A stretch of DNA of 64,000 nt from Haloarcula halophila (GCF_029278565.1 NZ_CP119559.1:62001-126000), one strand, 5' to 3'; positions 25,187-33,682 are shown, counted from the first letter of the stretch. The notes: generated by a model not told the origin, from the letters alone. Program-made: numbers and translations.

Positions 25187-26524
25187 GTGTCGTTGACGCT
25201 CAGTTACGACAGCGGGACCGTCCGTCTGCAGGGTGACTATCCGGCCGATCTCCCTGGCGTACAGGCCGACGAGCGGTCGAAAAGTGGGCGTGCCCCCGCC
25301 TACCGGTACGCCGACCTGCGACAGGCACTCGACGAGGCCGGAGTCACGTACACGGATCGAGTGCTGTCGCTCCCCGATCTGTCGCTCTCGACGACCTACG
25401 ACCTCCGAGCGTACCAGCGGACGGCACTGGACGCCTGGCACGACGCCGGCGACAGGGGGTGTCTCGAACTCCCGACCGGCAGTGGGAAGACAGTCGTCGG
25501 TATCGCCGCGGCGGTCGCCCTGGGGACGCCGACGCTCGTGGTCGTCCCGACGATCGATCTCCTGGACCAGTGGGAGCGGGAACTCGACCGGGAGTTCGAC
25601 GTACCGATCGGTCGACTGGGCGGGGGCGAGCAACGCCTCGAACCCGTCACGGTCGCGACCTACGACTCTGCCTATCTCAGGGCCGACGAGATCGGCGACC
25701 AGTTCGGTCTCGTCGTCTTCGACGAAGTCCACCACCTCGGCGGTGAGGGGTACCGCGACATCGCGCGGCTCCTGGCGGCCCCGGCCAGACTGGGATTGAC
25801 AGCGACCTTCGAACGACCCGACGGCGCACACGAGGTGATCGAGGATCTCGTCGGGCCGGTCGTCCACCGCATCGGCGTCGACGACCTGGCGGGCGAGCAC
25901 CTCGCCGACTACGACATCAAACGGATCGAAGTGTCGTTGACACCTGCGGAACGGGAGCGCTACGAGGCCGCTCAATCGACGTTTACCGACTACCTCGCAC
26001 AGTCGAATATCCGTATGGAGTCGGGGAGCGACTACCAGGAACTCGTCAAGCGGTCGGGAACCGACCCGCGCGCTCGGGAGGCGCTGCTGGCCAAGCAGCG
26101 GGCACGCGAGGTGATGATGAACGCCCAGCGGAAGGTCGATCGGCTCGGGACGCTCCTCGACCGCCACCGGGAGGACCGGATCATCGTCTTCACCGCCTAC
26201 ACCGATCTGGTCTATCGGCTCTCCGAGCGGTTCCTGCTGCCGGCGATCACCCACGAGACGAGCGCCGGCGAGCGCCGCGAGATCCTCGATCGGTTCCGGG
26301 AGGGCGACTACTCCCGGGTCGTCACCGCGAACGTCCTCGACGAGGGAGTGGACGTGCCCGACGCGAACGTCGCGGTGGTGCTCTCGGGGAGCGGCTCCGA
26401 ACGGGAGTTCACTCAACGGCTCGGGCGGATCCTCAGACCGACCGACGACGGCTCGCGCGCACTGCTGTACGAACTGGTCACCGAGGAGACCGCCGAGGAG
26501 AACGTCGCCGCACGCCGGCGGTGA
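25187..26524 (+). CDS. XPB/Rad25-type superfamily 2 helicase (445 aa)
   Basis: This archaeal XPB is an ATP-dependent DNA translocase. It has Walker A LPTGSGKT at residues 95-102, the DE-x-H box in VVFDEVHHLGGEG, the TATFER segment (motif III) and a C-terminal helicase domain with TANVLDEGVDVPDANVAVV and FTQRLGRILRPTDDG. The first 70 residues form the damage-recognition-like domain. The GTG at 25187 is the likely start. The next gene encodes the Bax1 nuclease, the established partner of archaeal XPB in a helicase-nuclease complex thought to act in DNA damage processing. Confidence 0.9.
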   Translation: MSLTLSYDSGTVRLQGDYPADLPGVQADERSKSGRAPAYRYADLRQALDEAGVTYTDRVLSLPDLSLSTTYDLRAYQRTALDAWHDAGDRGCLELPTGSGKTVVGIAAAVALGTPTLVVVPTIDLLDQWERELDREFDVPIGRLGGGEQRLEPVTVATYDSAYLRADEIGDQFGLVVFDEVHHLGGEGYRDIARLLAAPARLGLTATFERPDGAHEVIEDLVGPVVHRIGVDDLAGEHLADYDIKRIEVSLTPAERERYEAAQSTFTDYLAQSNIRMESGSDYQELVKRSGTDPRAREALLAKQRAREVMMNAQRKVDRLGTLLDRHREDRIIVFTAYTDLVYRLSERFLLPAITHETSAGERREILDRFREGDYSRVVTANVLDEGVDVPDANVAVVLSGSGSEREFTQRLGRILRPTDDGSRALLYELVTEETAEENVAARRR

Positions 26525-26584
26525 CGCGGTGGAGCGCCCCGGATCGACGGAGCTGATTTGTATCGCCGGGCCGTCTCCCCCGGC

Positions 26585-28132
26585 GTGCTGACGAAGGAAC
26601 TGCTCCGGGTCTCCCGGGCTGGCGGTGGCTACCACCCGCAGTTCGTCGACGCGGGGGTCGACGACCTGGCTGCACGTGTTCTCGGGGTGTATCAGGGTCA
26701 CGTCGGCGAGAGGCGGGCGGCCCTCGACGCGGCGCTCACCGACCTGGAGCGGGACGCCGACGACTTCAAACTGGTTCGCGGGTTCGCGAAGCTACTGGAG
26801 CGGGACGCGACCTTCGAGACGCAGTCGCCGGTCGAACCGCGGCGGGTCCGCCGCCGTGTCTTCGAGGCCGCCGAATCCGTCGGGGTCGTCGACGACTCGG
26901 AGCGACAGACCGCCCTGGAGAGGGCCGGCGACCACTTCGGCGTCGCCCCGTCGGTCCTCGAAGACGCCCTCTATGCCGACCGTGACAGTCGGCAGGTCAT
27001 GGCGGCGTTCGATCCCCGGTGGAGTCCGTCGGAACTACGGACGCAGTACAACCTCTCGCTGGCCCAGACGGCGCTGTTCGACGCCACGGAGGTCCGGGTC
27101 CGCTCCTCGGAGCCGGCGACGCTCGTCTCGGCGGTCAAACGGCTCCAGTTGCTGTACGAGATCGTCTCGACGCCGTCCGGCCGTGAGGTCGTCGTCACCG
27201 GCCCCGACGCGCTGTTCTCGAACACGCGACGCTACGGGACGCGGTTCGCCCGGCTCCTCCGGACGGTCGCAGCGACCGCGGAGTGGGAACTGACGGCGAC
27301 TATCGACGACCGCGGGACCGAGCGGGAGCTCCACCTCTCGGCGGCCGACGTGACCGTTCCCGGGGTCGAGCCGGTCAGCGAGGTGACCTACGACAGCGGT
27401 GTCGAGGCCGACTTCGCGGCCCGGTTCGAGGCGCTGGAGCTGGACTGGGAACTGATCCGCGAGCCGGAGCCACTGGAGGCCGGCGAACACGTCGTCGTCC
27501 CCGACTTCGCGTTCGACTGGCGACCCGGCCACGAGGGCGGCGTCCGGAAGACGGCACCCGACGAGTCGGCGTTTCGTGTCTACTTCGAGATCATGGGGTT
27601 CTGGACGCCTGAGTACGTCCGGAAGAAGCTGTCGCGCCTCGCCGCGCTCGAAGACGTCGAACTGCTCGTGGCGGTCGACGACTCGCTGGGGGTCGGCGAC
27701 GCCATCGACGCACAGGCCCACCGTGCGATCCCTTACAGCGGGAGCGTCCGCGTGAAAGACGTCAGGGATGCCCTCCGGCCGTTCGAGGCGGAGTTGGTCG
27801 CCGAGAGCGCCGACTCACTCCCGGACTCGCTGGAACCCGACGCGGACGTGGTCTCGCTCGCTGCCCTGGCGGACGAACGCGGTGTCAGCGAGGACGCTAT
27901 CGAGGACAAATCGTTCCCGGCCCACGAACTAGTCGGCCGGACGCTCGTCCGGCCGGCCGTCCTGGACAGAGTCGACGAGCGGATCGAGGCCGGGCAGACC
28001 CTCGCCGAGGTCCAGGCGATACTGGACGACCACGGCATCGACGACGACAGCGCCGTCCTCTCGCGACTGGGATACCGGGTCGAGTGGGACGGACTCAGTG
28101 GCGGGACGGTCCGGGAGCGGGAGACGGACTGA
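26585..28132 (+). CDS. Bax1/DUF790-type nuclease, XPB partner (515 aa)
   Basis: Bax1 is a structure-specific nuclease that binds and modulates XPB. The start is a GTG at 26585 giving MLTKELLRVSRAGGGYHPQF, the family N-terminus. The PD-(D/E)xK-like core lies near residues 300-400: VVVPDFAFDWR is the D-bearing strand, and AFRVYFEIMGFWTPEYVRKK is the E-x-x-G-F-W-T-P-E-Y signature of DUF790. The domain ends with LLVAVDDSLGV. It is 60 nt after the XPB stop, on the same strand, and a weak TATA-like GATTTGTATC lies near 26552-26562. The two genes therefore form the classic XPB-Bax1 pair. Confidence 0.88.
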   Translation: MLTKELLRVSRAGGGYHPQFVDAGVDDLAARVLGVYQGHVGERRAALDAALTDLERDADDFKLVRGFAKLLERDATFETQSPVEPRRVRRRVFEAAESVGVVDDSERQTALERAGDHFGVAPSVLEDALYADRDSRQVMAAFDPRWSPSELRTQYNLSLAQTALFDATEVRVRSSEPATLVSAVKRLQLLYEIVSTPSGREVVVTGPDALFSNTRRYGTRFARLLRTVAATAEWELTATIDDRGTERELHLSAADVTVPGVEPVSEVTYDSGVEADFAARFEALELDWELIREPEPLEAGEHVVVPDFAFDWRPGHEGGVRKTAPDESAFRVYFEIMGFWTPEYVRKKLSRLAALEDVELLVAVDDSLGVGDAIDAQAHRAIPYSGSVRVKDVRDALRPFEAELVAESADSLPDSLEPDADVVSLAALADERGVSEDAIEDKSFPAHELVGRTLVRPAVLDRVDERIEAGQTLAEVQAILDDHGIDDDSAVLSRLGYRVEWDGLSGGTVRERETD

Positions 28133-28192
28133 CCGGTCTCCGGGACGTTCACGGTGGCGGGGGAGCGATTCCAGCCCCGGAGACGGCCCCGC

Positions 28193-28693
28193 TCAGAGGT
28201 CCCGCCGCCGCCCTTTCGGGACCTGCGAGCGGAGTTCGCCGTAGACGTAGAGCCCGACACCGACCGGTTCGGACTCGCCGGCCAGGTCGTGCGTGACGAT
28301 CAGGTAGCCCCAGTCGCCGTCCCAGTCCAGTTCCTGATCGTCACCGGCGACGAACGTCGCCGCCTGCGCCCGGTCGAGGTGGACGACGTTCTCCGTGGCG
28401 CGGCCGCCGAACCGCTGGACCGCCTCCAGCGTCGGCTTCCAGTGTTCCTGGCGGGTCCGCAGGAACGTCATCCCCAGCCCCTCGATATCGACCGGCGACG
28501 GCGGTTCGCCACGGTAGAGCCAGATCTTCCCGGCCCCCCGTTCCCAGAACGTGTGATCGGCGAAGGCCGCCGCGGGGACGCCGAAGCGGTCGGTCCAGAA
28601 CTCGACGACCGCCTCCCGGGTGGCCCGCTCGGGGTCGTCTCGCTCGGCGTCGGTCGCCGGCAGCCGTGTGAACTTCGTGCTGTCGTTGCTCAT
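28193..28693 (-). CDS. separate NOL1/NOP2-type C-terminal (DUF7122/PUA-like) companion domain (166 aa)
   Basis: The protein starts MSNDSTKFTRLPATDAERDD and has a single compact domain with FWTDRFGVPAAAFADHTFWE, RGAGKIWLYRGE and VTHDLAGESEPVGVGLYVYG. The shape (F-x-x-x-R-F-G-V then a kinked strand near a W-E-R-G motif, ending with a basic K-G-R-R-R-D-L tail) resembles the PUA-like domain attached to the C-terminus of RNA m5C methyltransferases such as RsmF. Its ATG overlaps the stop of the upstream methyltransferase by 4 nt (ATGA), implying coupled translation. I infer that it supplies the RNA-binding part missing from that enzyme. It could be an independent RNA-binding protein. Confidence 0.75.
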   Translation of the reverse strand: MSNDSTKFTRLPATDAERDDPERATREAVVEFWTDRFGVPAAAFADHTFWERGAGKIWLYRGEPPSPVDIEGLGMTFLRTRQEHWKPTLEAVQRFGGRATENVVHLDRAQAATFVAGDDQELDWDGDWGYLIVTHDLAGESEPVGVGLYVYGELRSQVPKGRRRDL

Positions 28694-29598
28694 CCAGTCA
28701 CCTCCAGTTTCGCACAGAAGAACCCGCCCGTGTCGTTGTGGTGGGGGTAGATCCGCTTGGCCCGAGTGACGGAGGAGTCGAACGACGCCCCGTCCCACTC
28801 GGTGATCCCGTCACGGTGTGTCAGCGGGAGATCGTAGTCGACGAGTTCGCAGTCCTCCACCTCCAACACGTGGTCTACGACGGCCTCGTTCTCCTCGGGG
28901 GCGAACGTACAGGTCGAGTAGACGACGGTCCCCCCGGGCTCGGTCACCTGGACGGCACGGGTGAGGATCCCCTTCTGGACGCCGGCGACGCCCTCGACGT
29001 GGGAGAGCGACCAGTCTTCGAGCGCGTCGGGGTTCTTCCGGATCGTCCCCTCACAGGAGCAGGGCACGTCGACGAGCGCCCGGTCGTAGCCGGCGTCGCC
29101 GAAGGGCTTCAGCGAGTGGTTTCGGCCGTCCTCGTGGGTGACAGCCACGTTCGTCACACCCAGGCGCTCGGTGTTGGTCCGCAGCGCCGAGATCCGTCCG
29201 AGGTTGTTGTCGGTCGCGACGATCTCGCCGCGGTCGTCCATCAGCGCCGCTAGCTGTGTGGTCTTGCTCCCCGGGGCCGCACAGGCGTCCCAGACCCGCT
29301 CCCCCGGCTGTGGGTCCAGTACCGTCGCCGGGATCGCCGAGACCTCCTCCTGGCCGTGGGTCCAGCCGTGGAAGTACGGCCAGTTACCGCCGGCAGACGC
29401 CTCCGGGAGAACGAACAGGCGGTCGTGCCAGTCGACCGGGTCGGCGGCGATCCCCGCCGCCTCCAGCGCGGCGGTGACCCGATCGACGGTCGCTTTGATC
29501 GTGTTGACCCTGATCGCCGACGGGAGCGGCCGCTCGCAGGCCGCCCGGAACGCGTCGAAGTCGTCGACGATCGGGCGATACCGTCCCAGTGGTTCCAT
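28690..29598 (-). CDS. NSUN/RsmB-type m5C RNA methyltransferase (302 aa)
   Basis: This S-adenosylmethionine-dependent enzyme methylates cytosine-5 in tRNA or rRNA. The first 75 residues form the ferredoxin-like N-domain (PLPSAIRVNTIKATVDRVTA). The Rossmann fold starts VLDPQPGERVWDACAAPGSK (SAM motif I). The two catalytic cysteines are visible: C180 in VDVPCSCEGT and C230 in VYSTCTF, the latter being the nucleophile in this family. There is no C-terminal PUA domain. That part is encoded by the next gene, which overlaps by 4 nt. The start at 29598 gives MEPLGRYRPIVDDF. The gene is divergent from the PAC2 gene at 29686. Confidence 0.93.
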   Translation of the reverse strand: MEPLGRYRPIVDDFDAFRAACERPLPSAIRVNTIKATVDRVTAALEAAGIAADPVDWHDRLFVLPEASAGGNWPYFHGWTHGQEEVSAIPATVLDPQPGERVWDACAAPGSKTTQLAALMDDRGEIVATDNNLGRISALRTNTERLGVTNVAVTHEDGRNHSLKPFGDAGYDRALVDVPCSCEGTIRKNPDALEDWSLSHVEGVAGVQKGILTRAVQVTEPGGTVVYSTCTFAPEENEAVVDHVLEVEDCELVDYDLPLTHRDGITEWDGASFDSSVTRAKRIYPHHNDTGGFFCAKLEVTG

Positions 29599-29685
29599 TG
29601 CCCCCCGGTTCGCCGGCGGGTCGCTTGTGGGTTTCGAAGGGCGGTAGCCCCGGCTTTCAAGCCGACGGCAGCCGATAACTCGGGT

Positions 29686-30426
29686 ATGGCACATATCCAG
29701 GTCCACCGGGACGATATCGACCTCGACGAGCCGACACTGGTCGAGGGACTTCCCGGGCTCGGCCTCGTCGGAAAGATCGCTGCCGACCATCTCGTCGACG
29801 TCTACGATATGGAGTACTACGCAGCCTGTCACTGCGACGGGCTCCCGGAGATCGCTGTCTACGCGGAGGGAGATCCGACCGTCAGGCCGCCCGTCCGCAT
29901 CTATGCCGACGCCGACGAGGACCTGCTGGTCCTCCAGAGCGACGCGCCCGTCTCGCCGTCGGGTGCCACCGAGTTCGCCGGCTGTCTCGTCAGTTGGTTC
30001 GACGCCAACGACGTGACGCCGCTGTTTCTCAGTGGGATGGCCGCCGAACAGGACGGGGAACCACCCGCTGTCTACGGGATCTCGACCGGTGACGGGGCGA
30101 GCATGCTGACCGACGCGGACATCGAGCATCCCAGTCAAGCCGGTGCCATCACTGGGCCGACCGGTGCGCTCATCCACGAGGCCCAGCGGACCGGTCTGAC
30201 GGGTGTCGGTCTCGTCGTCGAGGCCGACCGGCAGTTCCCGGACCCCGCTGCGGCGCGGGCGGTCCTCCAGACGGCTATCGGCCCGCTCGGCGACTTCCAG
30301 GTCGATACGGAGGCGCTCGTCGAACAGGCGGACCAGATCGCGGAAGCCAAACAGCGGCTGGCCGAACAGCTCGAGGCCTCCGAGGACGACAGCACGAGCG
30401 CGCGGCCGCTGGGGATGTACCAGTAA
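29686..30426 (+). CDS. PAC2-family protein, proteasome assembly chaperone-like (246 aa)
   Basis: The protein begins MAHIQVHRDDIDLDEPTLVE and GLPGLGLVGKIAADHLVDVY, the G-L-P-G-x-G-x-V-G/K signature of archaeal PAC2. In eukaryotes the homologue promotes assembly of 20S alpha rings. The C-terminus is helical (EQADQIAEAKQRLAEQLEAS) and ends GMYQ, near a hydrophobic-Tyr-x ending reminiscent of the HbYX proteasome motif of other PAC2 proteins; this is only suggestive. The next gene sppA overlaps its stop by 1 nt, so the two are coupled. The window also holds Cdc48, but no proteasome genes. Confidence 0.85.
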   Translation: MAHIQVHRDDIDLDEPTLVEGLPGLGLVGKIAADHLVDVYDMEYYAACHCDGLPEIAVYAEGDPTVRPPVRIYADADEDLLVLQSDAPVSPSGATEFAGCLVSWFDANDVTPLFLSGMAAEQDGEPPAVYGISTGDGASMLTDADIEHPSQAGAITGPTGALIHEAQRTGLTGVGLVVEADRQFPDPAAARAVLQTAIGPLGDFQVDTEALVEQADQIAEAKQRLAEQLEASEDDSTSARPLGMYQ

Positions 30427-31427
30427 TGGTCTCGACGTCTGGGCTCGCGCGGCTCGGGATCGCACTCGTCGCGGCCCTCGTCGCTGCCGTCCTGGGCTGG
30501 CTCCTGTTCGTCCGGTTCTCGGCGGACGTGGCCGATCTACTCGGCATCTTGTTGGTCATCGCGACGGTACTCGGCGCGCTCAAACTCGCGGGCAACGTCG
30601 GCGAGACGCTGTTCCCGTCGTACAACGTCGCCGAAGTCGCCGTCGAGGGGCCGATCACTCGTGATGGAGGTGGCGGGATCACGACGCCGCCGACCGGCGC
30701 CAGCGCCGACGACATCGTCGAACAGATCGAACAGGCCGACGAGGCCAAGGGTGCCGAGGCGCTGCTGTTGAAGCTCAACACGCCCGGCGGCCAGATCGTC
30801 CCCAGCGAGGATATCCGGCTGGCGGCCGAACGCTTCGACGGGCCGACGGTCGCCTACGCGACGGACGTCTGTGCCAGCGGCGGCTACGACATCGCGGCCG
30901 GCTGTGACGAACTGTGGGCTCGCGAGGGGTCGATCGTCGGCTCGATCGGCGTCATCGGCTCGCGTGTCAACGCCAAGGAACTGGCCGACCGCGTGGGACT
31001 GTCCTACGAACAGTTCACCGCCGGCGAGTACAAGGACGCCGGGACGCCGCTGAAAGAACTGAGCGAGGACGACCGGGAGTACCTCCAGGGAATCGTCGAC
31101 GACTACTACGACCAGTTCGTCGAGACCGTCGCCGAGGGCCGCGAGATGGACAGCGAGACGCTCCGGGAGACGGAGGCACGCATCTTCCTCGGCGAGGAGG
31201 CCGCAGACCGCGGACTCGTCGACGAGATCGGGACCAGGCAAGCAGTCGAGGCTGCGCTGGGGGACCGACTCGGCGAGGAGGCGGCCGTCCGCGAGTTCAC
31301 GCCCGAACAGGGGTTGGCCGGGCGGCTCCGTGGCGGTGCCCAGCGTGTCGCCTTCTCGCTCGGGGCCGGCGTCGCGAGCGCGTTCGACGACACGGGCGAC
31401 ATCGACGGCGTCTCGTTCCGTCGGTGA
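30426..31427 (+). CDS. sppA: SppA-type S49 membrane protease (333 aa)
   Basis: The N-terminus has two hydrophobic helices (LGIALVAALVAAVLGWLLFV and LLGILLVIATVLGALKLAG). A single S49 protease domain follows, with the strand VAEVAVEGPI, the nucleophile Ser region VCASGGYDIAAGC, the G-S-I-G-V-I-G segment, and EYKDAGTPLKELSEDDREYL with the conserved E-Y-K-D-A-G. S49 proteases use a Ser-Lys dyad; the Ser is seen in A-S-G-G-Y and the Lys candidate is in SRVNAKELADRVG. It cuts signal peptides or membrane remnants. Its ATG overlaps the TAA of the PAC2 gene (TAATG), a tight coupling. The length is that of a single-domain archaeal SppA. Confidence 0.9.
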   Translation: MVSTSGLARLGIALVAALVAAVLGWLLFVRFSADVADLLGILLVIATVLGALKLAGNVGETLFPSYNVAEVAVEGPITRDGGGGITTPPTGASADDIVEQIEQADEAKGAEALLLKLNTPGGQIVPSEDIRLAAERFDGPTVAYATDVCASGGYDIAAGCDELWAREGSIVGSIGVIGSRVNAKELADRVGLSYEQFTAGEYKDAGTPLKELSEDDREYLQGIVDDYYDQFVETVAEGREMDSETLRETEARIFLGEEAADRGLVDEIGTRQAVEAALGDRLGEEAAVREFTPEQGLAGRLRGGAQRVAFSLGAGVASAFDDTGDIDGVSFRR

Positions 31428-31435
31428 CCGCGAGG

Positions 31436-31446
31436 GTTTTTTATTT
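31436..31446 (+). promoter_or_regulatory. TATA box of the DUF373 gene
   Basis: A run of T with TTTTTTATTT lies 22-32 nt upstream of the GTG start at 31468 and supports that GTG against an earlier in-frame start. Confidence 0.6.
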
Positions 31447-31467
31447 CACGGGTGCGTCTGGCAGTTT

Positions 31468-32592
31468 GTGACAACGCTGGTGGTGTGTATCGACCGGGAT
31501 AGTCCCGTCTCGACGGAGTACCCGGTCGTCGGCCGGTCGTCTGTCGAGCCACTCATCACCGAAACCGGCGTCGAGGACCCGGAAGACAGTCGCGTCAACT
31601 GCCTGCTCGAGGGGGTGCGCGTCGCCGACGAACTCGAAGCCGAGGGGAGCGAGCCGCTGCTTGTCGTCGTCGGCGGCGGGACAGATACCGTCGGCACCGA
31701 CCGACACATCGCCACACAGGTCGAGGATCTCGTCGAGACGTACGGCCCCGACTCCGCGATCGTCGTCGTGGACAGCGCCGACGACGAGCAACTCGTCCCC
31801 ATCATCGAGAGCCGGGTCCAGGTCGACGCCGTCGACCGGGTCGTGGTCCGACAGGCCAGGGACATCGAGTCGACGTACTACCTGCTCAAGCAGTTCCTGG
31901 CCGACGAGGAACTCCGGAAGACGGTGCTGGTCCCGCTCGGGCTGGCGATGGTCGCCTTCCCGATCCTGCTGATCGTCGCCAACAGCACGACCATCGCTAT
32001 CGGTGCGATCGCCGCCGCCGCCGGCGTATTTCTCATCTACAAGGGACTGGGGATCGACACGTACCTCTCGCGACTTCCCGGCGAGATCCGCGAGGCGCTG
32101 TACTCGGGCCAGGTGTCGCTGGTGACCTACGTCGTCGCCGTCGGCCTCTCGCTCGTGGGGCTGTTTGCCGGCGCCCTCGGCGTCTCGGACATCGAAGACC
32201 CGGCGACGTTCGTGTTGGTCAACCGCTTTGCCTTCGACAGCGTCCCCTGGCTCACCGCGGCCGCCCTGGCGGCCTCGCTGGGTCGACTGCTGGACGAACT
32301 CATCCAGCGAGAGGGGGTCCGTAGCGCCTACGTCAACCTTCCTTTCGGTGCCGTCGCTGTCGGCCTCGTCGTCCGCGGGTTCTCCGCGTACTTCCTCGAA
32401 CGGGGCGGAGTCTTCGACGCGTTTCGTGTCACGCGGACCGATCTCGGGATCGTCGTCGTTCAGGGGTTCACGATGGAGGCCGGGACCCGACTGGCGGTGT
32501 TCATCCTCGCGGGTATCCTCATCAGCCTGCTCGGCGTGCGGGTCGCTACCTACGTCAGTCGGACCGACATCGAGAGCGAACTGGCCGAATAG
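31468..32592 (+). CDS. DUF373 family membrane protein (374 aa)
   Basis: The GTG start gives VTTLVVCIDRDSPVSTEYPV, the I-D-x-D opening of DUF373. The first 145 residues are a Rossmann-like soluble domain: LLVVVGGGTDTVGTDRHIAT, then SAIVVVDSADDEQLVPII and VVRQARDIESTYYLLKQFL. The remaining part has about six hydrophobic helices, for example LGLAMVAFPILLIVANSTTI and VTYVVAVGLSLVGLFAGALG. DUF373 proteins are widespread in archaea and their function is unknown; the acidic first loop may bind a divalent metal, which is inference. The dph6-like gene follows 35 nt later on the same strand. Confidence 0.88.
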   Translation: MTTLVVCIDRDSPVSTEYPVVGRSSVEPLITETGVEDPEDSRVNCLLEGVRVADELEAEGSEPLLVVVGGGTDTVGTDRHIATQVEDLVETYGPDSAIVVVDSADDEQLVPIIESRVQVDAVDRVVVRQARDIESTYYLLKQFLADEELRKTVLVPLGLAMVAFPILLIVANSTTIAIGAIAAAAGVFLIYKGLGIDTYLSRLPGEIREALYSGQVSLVTYVVAVGLSLVGLFAGALGVSDIEDPATFVLVNRFAFDSVPWLTAAALAASLGRLLDELIQREGVRSAYVNLPFGAVAVGLVVRGFSAYFLERGGVFDAFRVTRTDLGIVVVQGFTMEAGTRLAVFILAGILISLLGVRVATYVSRTDIESELAE

Positions 32593-32627
32593 ACAGCGAT
32601 TTACCCCGTCGACGGCTACCCGTTCCC

Positions 32628-33347
32628 ATGACAGACGGCGCGTGGGTCTCGCTGTTCTCCGGCGGCAAGGACTCCTCGTGGGCGCTCTACCGGGCGCTCG
32701 AACGCGGCTACCCGGTCGAACGGCTCGTGACGGTCCACCCCGAGGGGGACTCGTACATGTATCACGTCCCGGCGACACAGTTGGCAACTCTCGCCGCCGA
32801 GAGCGTGGGGATTCCACTCTTGGAGGTCGAGCCGGAGGACTTCGGTGCCGACGACGTCCCCGACGCCGGCGTTCAGGGCGACGAGGAACTCGAACCGCTG
32901 GAGGCAGCACTCCGAGAGCTCGATTCGGAACTCGATGGGGGGATTACCGGTGTGACCGCCGGTGCTGTCGAGAGCGAGTACCAGACCACGCGGATCGAGG
33001 CGATGGCCGAACGCCTAGAAGCGCAGGTGTTCGCCCCGCTGTGGCAGGAAGACCCCCGAACGCTCGCCGAGGCGATGCTCGACGCCGGCTTCGAGATCCG
33101 TCTCATCCGCGTGGCCGCCTACGGCTTGGACGAGTCCTGGCTCGGCCGGACGCTGGACGCCGACGCGCTGGACGACCTCGAAGCCCTCAACGACGAGTAC
33201 GGCGTCCATATCCTCGGTGAAGGCGGCGAGTTCGAGACGCTGGTGACGGACGGCCCGCACATGGACCGTCGGATCGAACTGGAATACGAGACGGAATGGG
33301 ACGGCACTCGCGGGACGCTCCGGATCGAGGACGCGTGGCTGGAATGA
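32628..33347 (+). CDS. Dph6-type diphthine-ammonia ligase / ATP-PPase (239 aa)
   Basis: The P-loop SGGKDS at residues 11-16 marks an N-type ATP pyrophosphatase; the segment MTDGAWVSLFSGGKDSSWAL opens the protein. The later segment ITGVTAGAVESEYQTTRIEA and the ending LGEGGEFETLVTDGPH and RTLRIEDAWLE-like G-T-L-R-I-E-D-A-W-L-E fit the DUF71/Dph6 family, which amidates diphthine on elongation factor 2 with ammonia and ATP. The length of a single Dph6 domain is complete. The last 42 codons (33222-33347) are repeated downstream at 33475-33600 with only synonymous changes; see the separate entry. A hairpin and T-run follow the stop. Confidence 0.88.
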   Translation: MTDGAWVSLFSGGKDSSWALYRALERGYPVERLVTVHPEGDSYMYHVPATQLATLAAESVGIPLLEVEPEDFGADDVPDAGVQGDEELEPLEAALRELDSELDGGITGVTAGAVESEYQTTRIEAMAERLEAQVFAPLWQEDPRTLAEAMLDAGFEIRLIRVAAYGLDESWLGRTLDADALDDLEALNDEYGVHILGEGGEFETLVTDGPHMDRRIELEYETEWDGTRGTLRIEDAWLE

Positions 33348-33356
33348 GTTCACTCA

Positions 33357-33398
33357 CCGGTCACGAGTGAGTGTCACGAACGAGTGACCGGCTTTTTA
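33357..33398 (+). terminator. putative hairpin-plus-T-run terminator after the dph6-like gene
   Basis: CCGGTCAC (33357-33364) pairs perfectly with GTGACCGG (33384-33391), with a 19-nt loop. The T-rich CTTTTTAG follows at 33392-33399. It lies between the intact gene and the duplicated fragment. Confidence 0.5.
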
Positions 33399-33429
33399 GC
33401 GTAGATTTTTCGAGGAGCGGTTCCCGCAG

Positions 33430-33446
33430 TGCGCTCGTCGAGCGCA
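33430..33446. repeat. 17-nt perfect palindrome in the interval before the duplicated fragment
   Basis: TGCGCTCG-T-CGAGCGCA is an 8+1+8 perfect inverted repeat in a short GC-rich stretch. It lies between the intact dph6-like gene and the fragment, and could mark an insertion or recombination point; function is not known. Confidence 0.4.
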
Positions 33447-33474
33447 CGAGGACACCCGACGACGAAAAAGGTAC

Positions 33475-33600
33475 GGTGGGGAGTTCGAGACGCTGGTGAC
33501 GGACGGCCCGCACATGGACCGTCGGATCGAACTGGAATACGAGACGGAGTGGGACGGCACCCGCGGGACGCTCCGGATCGAGGACGCGTGGCTGGAATGA
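33475..33600 (+). pseudogene. duplicated 3' fragment of the dph6-like gene (last 42 codons)
   Basis: The frame from GGT at 33475 through TGA at 33598-33600 encodes the same 41 residues as the end of the intact gene at 33222-33347 (G-G-E-F-E-T-L-V at the start, D-A-W-L-E at the end). The two copies differ at four positions that I can see: GGC/GGT, GGC/GGG, GAA/GAG and ACT/ACC, all synonymous. Upstream of 33475 there is no further similarity, so no start codon or P-loop remains and the piece cannot make a functional enzyme. The offset is 253 nt. Synonymous-only divergence suggests that the fragment came from a separately evolved intact allele rather than from decay of a recent tandem copy. Confidence 0.85.
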
Positions 33601-33682
33601 GATAGCAGCGTCGGAGACGCTGGTCGCGTGTGATCGAGCGGTCACCGCGTCGTTTATCCGCCTCGGCGGGCACCACCAACGT

